A stretch of DNA of 14,478 nt, from assembly GCA_946644025.1 (NCBI GenBank), contig CAMPCG010000033.1, positions 1 to 14,478 on the forward strand, given 5' to 3'. Positions 1 to 7,299 of this stretch are shown here, one piece after another. Position 1 is the first letter of the stretch. Each line of letters starts with the position of its first letter. The DNA comes from an uncultured Prevotellaceae bacterium (lineage in GTDB: Bacteria; Bacteroidota; Bacteroidia; Bacteroidales; Bacteroidaceae). The position numbers and the translations under genes were made by a program. The notes below the pieces were generated by a model. It searched no databases. It was not told the origin of the DNA and saw nothing but the letters and a program-made list of their open reading frames with translations.

Positions 1-191
1 CCTACGGCACGGCTGCATGGCTGGCTACCCTTATCTGATGCCTCCGGCATCTTGCGCCGCTACCAAGATGTGTATAGGTATATTCTATAACTTACAATAA
101 TTACGCGCAGCCTCTCCCCTCCCCTACATGGGTCTACCGGGGGGATTGCACACGCAGTTGACGATTTGTTACTTATTTATTAATTATTCTT
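1..191. other. Intergenic region upstream of the adhesin gene
   Basis: No coding region is supported here. Two overlapping, mutually exclusive small inverted repeats are visible: GATGCC/GGCATC (37-42 and 46-51) and CATCTTG/CAAGATG (48-54 and 64-70). Neither is followed by a T-run, so neither is a convincing terminator. Positions 108-150 hold a GC-rich stretch (CTCCCCTCCCCTACATGGG, then a G-run and ATTGCA) that resembles the GC-rich repeats found inside several genes of this window. The last 30 bases are AT-rich, as expected just upstream of a promoter. Confidence 0.5.
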
Positions 192-230
192 TCATTTTGT
201 GCACAAAATGAGGAAAAAGTCGTACCTTTG
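192..230 (+). promoter_or_regulatory. Bacteroidetes-type promoter with overlapping 20-bp palindrome
   Basis: TACCTTTG at 223-230 matches the Bacteroidetes -7 consensus TAnnTTTG. The perfect 20-bp palindrome TCATTTTGTGCACAAAATGA occupies 192-211, centred near where the -33 element should lie. The only TTTG upstream (196-199) is inside the palindrome, and its 23-bp spacing to the -7 box is longer than the usual 19-21. The palindrome is therefore a plausible operator for a dimeric regulator that blocks or replaces -33 recognition. The start codon at 261 lies 30 bp past the -7 box, giving a short leader without a Shine-Dalgarno sequence. Confidence 0.65.
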
Positions 231-260
231 CCCCTGTTTTTATCCTCAACACACAAAACT

Positions 261-3200
261 ATGAACAAAAAGTTTACTTTTCTTCTGGTAGTCGCCACCC
301 TTTTGATGGCACTATCCATCCAGTCTCAGAATGTCAGGCAGGCGCTCAGGAAGTCTGCCTTGACGAGTGCAAAGTTTTTAGGCAAGGCCGTCAAGCCCAA
401 CCCCAACCTCTCCCCAGGGGAAAAAACCACCCTCAACCCCACCCCAGGGAAGGTGAGTTTGTATAGTTCTGCCGCCCCCAAGTCTAAAAAAGCCCCCCTC
501 CCCTGGAGAAGGGTCGGGAGTGAGGCTTCTGGTGCTGAGCCGCAGAACGTGCCCTACGACGCCGACTTCTCGAAGACGGACGAAGCACTGAACGACTTCA
601 TCATCATCAACAACAACGACGACACGAGCGACGGCGAGCCCTGCACGTGGACATGGAGCGCAGGCAACGGCGCCTACTACGTGTACAACCAGGACGGCGC
701 GACGGCTGCCGACGACTACCTCGTGCTGCCCGTCAACCTGCAGGGAGGCAAGGCCTACGAGGTGAGGGTCAATGCCGCCACGTGGAACTATCCCGAGGAG
801 TTTGAGGTGGTCGCCGGAACGGAGTGCTCGGCCGAGGGTCTCACCACCACCGTCATACCGAAGACCACGCCCGAAAACGACCCCGCCGACTACACCGGCA
901 TCTTCACCCCCGAGGCCGACGGTCTGTACTACGTCGCCGTGCACGCCATCTCGCCGGCCGACCTCTACATACTGAGCGTCTACCGTTTCTCCATCGACAT
1001 TGCCCCCGACCCGGCAGCCCCGGCAGCCGTGGCCGGCTTCGCCGTGGGTCAGGTTGCGGGCCAGCTGAAGACCATCGTCGAGTTTACCGCCCCGACCGAG
1101 GCCATCGGCGGCGAAGCGCTGACGGGTAACGTCACCGTCGAGGTGTCGCGCGACGGCGAGGTGGTGGCCACGCTGACCGACCTGGAGCCCGGCTCGGAGC
1201 AGAGCATCGCCGACGAGGTACCCGCCGAGGGCACCTACCGATATGAGGCCGTGGCCAGCAACGCCGCCGGAAAAGGCCGCAAGACCGACGCCGTGAACGT
1301 GAAGGTCACCATGCCGAAGACGCTGCCCTACACCGTGGACTTCGGCGACGTAGACGCCTTCTACGACATGCAGGTCATAGACAACAACGGCGACGGAAGC
1401 ACATGGACCTCGACCTACCACGAGGAGGAGGAGATGACCGCCGCCTACCAGTACAACTGGGACAACCCCGCCGACGACTACCTCGTGTCGCAGCCCCTCA
1501 GGCTGCAGGGCGGAAAGAGCTACGTGGTCACCGTGCGCGCTGCCGCCAACAGCGAGAGCAGCCCCGAGCGAATGGAGGTGGTGGCCGGCACAAGGCCCAC
1601 CGCCACGGGGCTGAACATCAGCGTCATTGGCACTACAGACCTTACGTCGGGCGTATTCAGCGAGTATGAGGGCACGTTTACCGCCGAGAAGGACGGCATA
1701 TACTACGTGGCCATACACGCCCTCTCCGACCCCAACAGCTACTACCTCTACGTCACCAACCTGACCGTGGAGCAGGGCCCCGAGCCTACCGCGCCCGCAG
1801 CCCCGACGCTGACGGCAGAGCCCGCCGCCGAGGGAGTACTGAAGGCCACGGTGCAGGTAGAGGCACCGCAGCAGTGCATCGACGGCTCGGCCCTGACAGC
1901 TATCACGAAGCTGGAGCTATACCGCGACAACAGCCTCATCGCCCAGCAGGAGAACGTCAAGCCGGGAGCCACCGTCAGCTTTGACGACGAGGGCATCGAG
2001 GCATCGGGACTCTACAACTACCACGCCTTGGCCTACAACGAGAACGGCAAGGGCGAGAAGAGCGAGAAGCTGGCCGTCTACGTGGGTGTGGACCAGCCCG
2101 CCGAACCTACCAACGTGCAGGCCGTGGACCACGGCGCCACCGTGGACTTCAGCTGGGACGCCGTGACGACGGGCGTACACGACGGATATGTGAAGCCCGA
2201 GGACATCACCTACGACGTGTGGACGCTGACCGTGTCGCCCTACTTCGTATTCTTTAACGACAAGGTGGCATCGGTCACCGGAGCGACGGCCGTCACCGCC
2301 GACTACAACACCGACGAGGGCGAAGAGCAGGGATATACCTATTTTGCCGTCAGAGCCATCAACGAGTCGGTGGCCTACGAGGACAAGGCCGAGTGGGGCT
2401 ACACCTCGCTCTTCACCGGAAAGCCCTACGACATGCCCGTAGCCGAGGGATTCGCCAACGAAGAGCTGCACTATTTCTGGGAGTCGAACGGCTTGATTAT
2501 GATTGCCGGCTATGCCTCCGACAACGACGGCTCGGCCATGGCACTGCTCACAGAGACCGCAGGCAACGTGCTCTTCCTGTCGGGTAAGCTGAACCTCAAC
2601 GGCACCACCGACCCCAGGATGGTCTTCTCAGCACTGAGCCCCAACATCAGCCAGCTGCACATACTGGGCGACATGGACGGAAAGGGAGACTGGCAGCTGC
2701 TGCAGACGGTCACACTGACCGACGAGGACTACCAGAACTACCAGGTGTCGCTGGCCAGCCTGAAGGACCACGAGCGCTACGCAAGAATCGTGTTCCTGGC
2801 CGAGTACAAGACAGCCGCCACTGCCGACGACGAGGGCAACCTCACTGACTACGGCGACTACATCTTCATCGACGACATCCGCATAGGCGACTTCAAGGAC
2901 AACGACCTCGCCACCCTCATCAGCACACCCGAGAGCGTGATTGCCGGCCACGAGACCACCCTGCTGGTGGGCGCTCAGAACGTAGGCATGATGCCGTCCA
3001 CCGGCTATACGCTCACCGTCAAGGCCGGCGAGAAGGAACTGTACAGCGAGAACGTCACAGAGACGCTGTCGCCCTTCACGACAAGTGTGACGGAGGTTAA
3101 GATGCCCACCACCATCTTCGACGAGGCCGGCGACATGAACGTCACGGCTACCATCACCTACGAGGCCGACGAGGACAACGACAACAACACGGCTTCGGGT

Positions 3201-4103
3201 GTCGTCGTCATCGTAGACCCCGACCTGCAGGCTCCCGAGAACCTCGTGGCCGAAAAGACCGCCGAGGGAGTAGAACTGGCATGGACAGCCCCCGTACCCA
3301 CGGCAAAGGAATATACCGAGGACTTTGAGAGCGGCACGGGAGACTTCACGCAGATAGACGCCAACGCCGACGGACAGGGCTGGGTATACATGAACGGCGA
3401 GGTGAAGTCAAACAGCGGAACGGGCGTCATGCAGTCGTACAGCTGGGTGCCCGAGGGAGTGGGCGCCGTGACACCCGACAACTGGCTCATCACGCCGCTG
3501 GCCATACTCGACGGCACGTTCAGCTTCTGGGCCTCAGCACAGGACGGAGAGTGGACCGACGAGCACTTCGCCGTCTACGTCTCTACCAAGGGCAACGAGT
3601 CGGCCGACGACTTCGAGATGGTCTCGGAGGAGTTTGTCACCTCTGGCTTCCCCCAGGAGTACACCGTAGACCTGAGCAGCTATGAGGGAAAGACGGGATA
3701 CATCGCCATACGCCACTTCAACTGCTACGACAACTTCGCCATGGTCGTAGACGACATCTCGTTCACGATGGCTCCCGCCGTCCTGCAAAGCTACAACGTC
3801 TACGTAGACCAGCAGCTCGTGGCCACCGTCAAGGGCGAGACCACTACCTACACCGCACTGGCCGACCAGCTGACCGACGGCGACTGCACCTTCGACGTGA
3901 CCGCCGTCTATGAGGGTGGCAAGGAGTCGAGACCCGCAACGACGACCATCACCATTACAACCGGCATACAGCAACTGGCAACAGGCGGGAAGCCCGTCGA
4001 CGTCTATAGCTTAGACGGCAAGCTGCTGCGCCGCCAGACCTCGACACTGGAAGGCCTGAAGGGCATTTACGTCATTGACGGAAAGACCGTGATGGTGAAG
4101 TGA
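261..4103 (+). CDS. Secreted multidomain adhesin-like protein with jelly-roll and FN3 modules and T9SS-type tail
   Basis: Start chosen at ATG 261 (MNKKFTFLLVVATLLMALS), which gives a clean signal peptide; the in-frame TTG at 228 lies inside the promoter -7 box. About 1280 residues. Seen in order: signal peptide 1-22; a repeat-derived basic linker around 46-90; two homologous jelly-roll modules (about 95-250 and 354-505, sharing ADDYLV, LQGGK, VVAG and GxYYVA); FN3-like modules at about 253-350, 510-608 and 610-716; a choice-of-anchor J-like module at 724-878; a CARDB-like Ig module at 882-985; and a cleaved-adhesin module at about 1019-1170 lying between two halves of another FN3 domain. The tail, VYSLDGKLL...GIYVIDGKTVMVK, resembles type A T9SS sorting domains. 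By family knowledge such proteins sit on the cell surface or are released, and bind glycans or proteins. No protease or glycosidase domain is visible, so the ligand is unknown. The acidic composition of the modules suits an exported protein. Confidence 0.85.
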   Translation: MNKKFTFLLVVATLLMALSIQSQNVRQALRKSALTSAKFLGKAVKPNPNLSPGEKTTLNPTPGKVSLYSSAAPKSKKAPLPWRRVGSEASGAEPQNVPYDADFSKTDEALNDFIIINNNDDTSDGEPCTWTWSAGNGAYYVYNQDGATAADDYLVLPVNLQGGKAYEVRVNAATWNYPEEFEVVAGTECSAEGLTTTVIPKTTPENDPADYTGIFTPEADGLYYVAVHAISPADLYILSVYRFSIDIAPDPAAPAAVAGFAVGQVAGQLKTIVEFTAPTEAIGGEALTGNVTVEVSRDGEVVATLTDLEPGSEQSIADEVPAEGTYRYEAVASNAAGKGRKTDAVNVKVTMPKTLPYTVDFGDVDAFYDMQVIDNNGDGSTWTSTYHEEEEMTAAYQYNWDNPADDYLVSQPLRLQGGKSYVVTVRAAANSESSPERMEVVAGTRPTATGLNISVIGTTDLTSGVFSEYEGTFTAEKDGIYYVAIHALSDPNSYYLYVTNLTVEQGPEPTAPAAPTLTAEPAAEGVLKATVQVEAPQQCIDGSALTAITKLELYRDNSLIAQQENVKPGATVSFDDEGIEASGLYNYHALAYNENGKGEKSEKLAVYVGVDQPAEPTNVQAVDHGATVDFSWDAVTTGVHDGYVKPEDITYDVWTLTVSPYFVFFNDKVASVTGATAVTADYNTDEGEEQGYTYFAVRAINESVAYEDKAEWGYTSLFTGKPYDMPVAEGFANEELHYFWESNGLIMIAGYASDNDGSAMALLTETAGNVLFLSGKLNLNGTTDPRMVFSALSPNISQLHILGDMDGKGDWQLLQTVTLTDEDYQNYQVSLASLKDHERYARIVFLAEYKTAATADDEGNLTDYGDYIFIDDIRIGDFKDNDLATLISTPESVIAGHETTLLVGAQNVGMMPSTGYTLTVKAGEKELYSENVTETLSPFTTSVTEVKMPTTIFDEAGDMNVTATITYEADEDNDNNTASGVVVIVDPDLQAPENLVAEKTAEGVELAWTAPVPTAKEYTEDFESGTGDFTQIDANADGQGWVYMNGEVKSNSGTGVMQSYSWVPEGVGAVTPDNWLITPLAILDGTFSFWASAQDGEWTDEHFAVYVSTKGNESADDFEMVSEEFVTSGFPQEYTVDLSSYEGKTGYIAIRHFNCYDNFAMVVDDISFTMAPAVLQSYNVYVDQQLVATVKGETTTYTALADQLTDGDCTFDVTAVYEGGKESRPATTTITITTGIQQLATGGKPVDVYSLDGKLLRRQTSTLEGLKGIYVIDGKTVMVK
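395..525. repeat. In-frame GC-rich repeat cluster in the adhesin N-terminal linker
   Basis: Three related C-run/G-run units lie in this stretch: CTCCCCAGGGG near 409, CCCCACCCCAGGG near 437, and CCCTCCCCTGGAGAAGGG near 488. On the coding strand they read as the Pro/Lys/Arg-rich linker PNLSPGEK...NPTPGK...APLPWRR. Read antisense, the last unit gives SLTPDPSPGEGG, a peptide typical of spurious translations of GC-rich repeats scattered in many bacterial genomes. The linker separates the signal peptide from the first jelly-roll and looks added, since its composition differs from both sides. Exact borders are uncertain. Confidence 0.6.
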
Positions 4104-4105
4104 GG

Positions 4106-4325
4106 AAGAGTTAGGAGTTAGGAGTTATTTAAGAGTTAGGAGTTAGGAATTAGGAGTTAAGAGTTGCTGCGCCGAATGAACTCCTAACTCCTAACTCTTA
4201 ACTCCTAACTCTTAACTCCTAACTCTTAACTCCTAACTCCTAACTCTTAACTCCTAACTCCTAACTCCTAACTCCTAACTCCTAACTCTTAACTCCTAAC
4301 TCCTAACTCTTAACTCTTAACTCCC
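4106..4325. repeat. Inverted heptanucleotide repeat array (8 AGGAGTT units facing 21 AACTCCT units)
   Basis: The left arm, 4106-4165, has eight 7-bp units of AGGAGTT, AAGAGTT or AGGAATT, interrupted once by ATTT at 4127-4130. A 13-bp unique spacer (GCTGCGCCGAATG, 4166-4178) follows. The right arm, 4179-4325, has twenty-one uninterrupted 7-bp units of AACTCCT or AACTCTT, the last being AACTCCC. The arms are complementary apart from C/T unit variants and can pair in several registers. The array fills the gap between two convergent genes, so it probably acts as a transcription barrier or terminator for both. It also runs into the leftward gene and supplies its TAA stop (4317-4319). Confidence 0.9.
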
Positions 4326-7295
4326 CTGGCGCTTCAGCACGCTGTAGGCGTCATACAGGCCCAGCTCCCCAGCCTTGCTAAGGTCGGAGCGGGCCTTTTC
4401 TTTGTCGCCGCTGTTCAGGTAGCAGATGGCGCGGTTGAAGTAGGCCTCGCCCAGGTTGGGCTCCTGCTGCAGGGCGGCGGTGAAGTCTTCAATGGCCTGC
4501 CGCAGGTTCTCACGCCGTGCATGGATGCAGCCGCGGTTGTAGAGCAGATAGGCGTTGTGCGGGCGCAACTCCAGGGCGTGGTTCAGGTCGGCAAGCGCGC
4601 TGGCCGTAGCCAGCTCGGTGTTGGCGCCCTCGCTGGACTGGAAGAGGCTGATACGCGCACGGCAGACGGCACGCTGCCACAGGGCAAGGACCGACGTGGA
4701 GTCTATCTGCAGGTAGGTGGAGAGGTCGTCAATGGCCTGCTGGTTGTCCTGGATGACGGTGTAGGCAATGGCCCTCATCAGCAGGTCGTCGACAGCCTGG
4801 CCAGTGTTGCGCGTGGTGTTGATGGCCGCGGTGAGCGAGTCGATGTAGAGGAAGAAGCGGGCCGACAGCTCGTCGGAGAGCGAGGGATGGCCGCACGCCA
4901 CATAGACGGGACGGCGGCTGACGGCGGGGGGCGATTGCAAATCGCCCGTAATAGACGGGACACCCTTGACAGACGGGGAACTGCTGGCGGACGGGACGCG
5001 GCGCTGGTTGAGGGCGTCGACGTCGCGGTCGAAGGCGATGTTGGCACGCACCTCGTCACGAATCTTCACCAGAGAGAGGGCAAACATGGGCTGCAGCTCG
5101 AGGGTCACGCGGCGGTTCTGCACCCGACCGCGGTAGTCGTTCTCGTACTCACGCTCGGGCTCCTGCTGGTCTTCGACCACGAGCTGGTTGTACTTCTCCA
5201 GGTCTTCGTCGCTGCGCTTACGCATCTTGGCGGGGTCCAGGCGGGGCTGCGTGCCGTAGAGGTGCTTGTAGAGGCGGGCACGGTAGACGGTGAACTCGTC
5301 CTGCTCGGCCTTCTTCGTCATACCCAACCGCCGGTAGCAGGCGGCACGGAACTCCAGGCCGGTCCAGAAGTTGGGGAACTCGTCGATGACCTTCGAGTAG
5401 TCGCGTATGGCGGCGCGCAGGTCGCCGGTCTTGTCGAGCAGCACGGCGCGGTTGAAGAGGGCGAGCATGTTGTCGGGCTCAAGGCGCAGCACGAAGTCGA
5501 AGTCGGTGATGGCGCGGTTGTCGTCGCCCACCTGGGCGCGCAGCAGTCCGCGATTGTAGTGGCCCAGGAAGTTGTTGGGCTCCAGGTCGAGGGCCATGTC
5601 ATAGTCGGCCATGGCACCGCGCAGGTTGTTCTGGTGGAAGCGGGCCAGCGCCCGGTTGATGTAGTAGCCGCCGCGCTTTGGCAGCAGGTGTATGGCATGG
5701 TTGAGCTGCTCCTCGGCCTCGTTCCACTCCTCGCGCGAGAGGCTGATGATGCTTCGCGCTGCCCATGTCTGCCCGTCGTAGGGGTCTATGTCGAGGCTCT
5801 TCTGCAGCGCTTCGATGGCCTTCGTGGTGTCGTTCTGCTGCATGTAGACATCGGCGCGCATGGCCCAGGCCGTGGCGTACTGGCTCCAGCGGGCCTGGAC
5901 GGTGTCGAGCTCGAGGAGGGCGGCGTCGTAGTCCTTGTTCTGTATGCGGCAAAGTATGCGGTTGTGCCACAGTCCGCGGTTCTCGGGGTCGTAGCGCAGG
6001 GCGCGGGTATAGTCGCCGACGGCCTCGGCATACTTCTTCTGCTGTATGCGCGTCAGTCCGCGCAGCTCGTAGATGTTCACCACGTAGGGATTGCGCTGCA
6101 GCGCCTCCGTGCAGTCGCGCTCAGCTCCGTCGTAGTCCTCCAGGTAGTACTTCGCCACTGCGCGGAAGAACCACGGCTCGTAGAGGTAGGGCTTGGACAG
6201 GATGGCCTGGTTGAAGTACTGCATGGAGAGGACATAGTCCTCGTAGAACAGCGCCGACCGCCCTATGGTCACCAGCCGGTCGGTGTTGTACTGAGCAAAG
6301 GAAGGGAGGAGCGAGAAGGGAGAAGTGAGAAGTAAGAGCAGCAGGACTTTGACATCGCGGGAAAACCGCGAGGGGCGGGAGGCTTTCTCATCACGGGAAG
6401 ATAGGGGCTCCACATGTACGGCGACGTGGGTCTCTCGGCCGTAGTGCTCCCTTAGGACGTCCTCCACCTGCGAGGCCTTGTCGTGTGCCTGATGCAGGGT
6501 GATGTTGCCGTCCATGACGATGTGCAGCTCGATGGCGTAGTGATTGCCGATGCGGCGTGTACGCAGGGCATGAGGTTTCGTCACTCCAGGTACAGAGGCA
6601 GCAAGGCCGAGAATCTCGTCCTCAACGGCATCGGGCAGCGACTGCTCCATAAGGTCGCCGATGCCATTGCGCAGCAGGTCGACAGAGACCTTGACGATGA
6701 AGAGACCGACGATGACAGAGGCGATGGGGTCGAGGACTGCCCAGCGCTGGCCCAGGAAGATGGCTCCGCCAATGCCCAATGCCGTGCCGACAGACGAGAG
6801 GGCATCGCTGCGGTGATGCCAGGCGTTGGCCTCGACGGCCTGCGAGTTCAGCTGGCGGGCCTTCAGCATGGAGTATCGGAAGATGGCTTCCTTGAGCACT
6901 ATCGACAGCAGGGCGGCCCACAGGGAAAGCATGCCAGGAGACTGGAGCTGACTGCCGCCAGCCCAGGCCACAATCTTCATGACCCCGCTATAGAGGATGC
7001 CCGCCGCCACGACGAACAACGACATGCCGATGAGCGTCATGGCCAGCGTCTCGTATTTGCCGTGGCCGTAGTCGTGGGTCTTGTCCTTGGGCTTGCCGCT
7101 GATGCGGACAAACAGCAACACGATGATGTCGGTAAGGAAGTCGGACAGCGAGTGGACGGCATCGGCAATCATGGCGGCACTATGGCCGACGATGCCCGCC
7201 ACGAACTTCGCCAGGAGCAGGACGACGTTCACCGCCCCGCCCAGCAGCGTCACATGATATATTTTCCGGTTTCTTTGCTTGACAGAATCTTCCAT
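4317..7295 (-). CDS. Fusion of a cation diffusion facilitator transporter with a secreted TPR protein
   Basis: 992 residues in one open frame. Residues 1-300 are a CDF metal exporter: about six membrane segments, HxxxD in TM2 (H48, D52) and HxxxD in TM5 (H160, D164), the conserved HDYGHGKYE loop (74-82), and a cytoplasmic C-terminal domain ending at HVAVHVEP. The paired HxxxD sites suggest Zn(II) or a similar divalent ion, exported by proton antiport. A basic stretch (SRPSRFSRDVK) and a hydrophobic run (317-334, VLLLLLLTSPFSLLPSFA then QYN) then look exactly like the signal peptide of a separate exported protein. Residues 336-670 and 800-985 hold about fourteen 34-residue TPR units, split by a non-TPR linker that contains a repeat-derived insert near 779-789. 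The gene starts 4 bp after the upstream gene's TAG, so it is the operon's third gene. The order CDF, new membrane segment, TPR would put the TPR part in the periplasm. Whether the full chimera is made, or TPR translation restarts internally, cannot be told. Confidence 0.85.
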   Translation of the reverse strand: MEDSVKQRNRKIYHVTLLGGAVNVVLLLAKFVAGIVGHSAAMIADAVHSLSDFLTDIIVLLFVRISGKPKDKTHDYGHGKYETLAMTLIGMSLFVVAAGILYSGVMKIVAWAGGSQLQSPGMLSLWAALLSIVLKEAIFRYSMLKARQLNSQAVEANAWHHRSDALSSVGTALGIGGAIFLGQRWAVLDPIASVIVGLFIVKVSVDLLRNGIGDLMEQSLPDAVEDEILGLAASVPGVTKPHALRTRRIGNHYAIELHIVMDGNITLHQAHDKASQVEDVLREHYGRETHVAVHVEPLSSRDEKASRPSRFSRDVKVLLLLLLTSPFSLLPSFAQYNTDRLVTIGRSALFYEDYVLSMQYFNQAILSKPYLYEPWFFRAVAKYYLEDYDGAERDCTEALQRNPYVVNIYELRGLTRIQQKKYAEAVGDYTRALRYDPENRGLWHNRILCRIQNKDYDAALLELDTVQARWSQYATAWAMRADVYMQQNDTTKAIEALQKSLDIDPYDGQTWAARSIISLSREEWNEAEEQLNHAIHLLPKRGGYYINRALARFHQNNLRGAMADYDMALDLEPNNFLGHYNRGLLRAQVGDDNRAITDFDFVLRLEPDNMLALFNRAVLLDKTGDLRAAIRDYSKVIDEFPNFWTGLEFRAACYRRLGMTKKAEQDEFTVYRARLYKHLYGTQPRLDPAKMRKRSDEDLEKYNQLVVEDQQEPEREYENDYRGRVQNRRVTLELQPMFALSLVKIRDEVRANIAFDRDVDALNQRRVPSASSSPSVKGVPSITGDLQSPPAVSRRPVYVACGHPSLSDELSARFFLYIDSLTAAINTTRNTGQAVDDLLMRAIAYTVIQDNQQAIDDLSTYLQIDSTSVLALWQRAVCRARISLFQSSEGANTELATASALADLNHALELRPHNAYLLYNRGCIHARRENLRQAIEDFTAALQQEPNLGEAYFNRAICYLNSGDKEKARSDLSKAGELGLYDAYSVLKRQGS
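4930..4959. repeat. Palindromic short repeat, copy A, inside the CDF-TPR gene
   Basis: This 30-bp element has the core GGCGATTGCAAATCGCC and ends in AGACGGG. It matches the copy at 9712-9741 at 26 of 30 positions. On the coding strand it reads PSITGDLQSP. Further ACGGG-containing units follow at 4970-4995, giving the Ser/Pro-rich stretch VPSASSSPSVKGVPS, which looks foreign to the surrounding TPR protein. The core is itself an imperfect palindrome. Confidence 0.7.
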
Positions 7296-7299
7296 AGGT

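Noticed and set aside
37..70. Two small overlapping hairpins as a terminator or attenuator
   Set aside because: The stems are only 6-7 bp, no T-run follows, and no upstream gene is visible to judge the context.
378..1718. Minus-strand ORF of 446 codons inside the adhesin gene
   Set aside because: Its composition is that of an antisense shadow, and its recognisable part (SLTPDPSPGEGG) is the spurious translation of a repeat.
4179..4325. Possible CRISPR array
   Set aside because: The 7-bp units are directly adjacent, with no spacers, and no cas genes are present; it is a microsatellite-like array.
4521..6335. Long plus-strand ORF of about 600 codons opposite the CDF-TPR gene
   Set aside because: It is a shadow of high-GC codon use: Val/Gly/His-rich, without domains, while the minus strand encodes clear TPR repeats.
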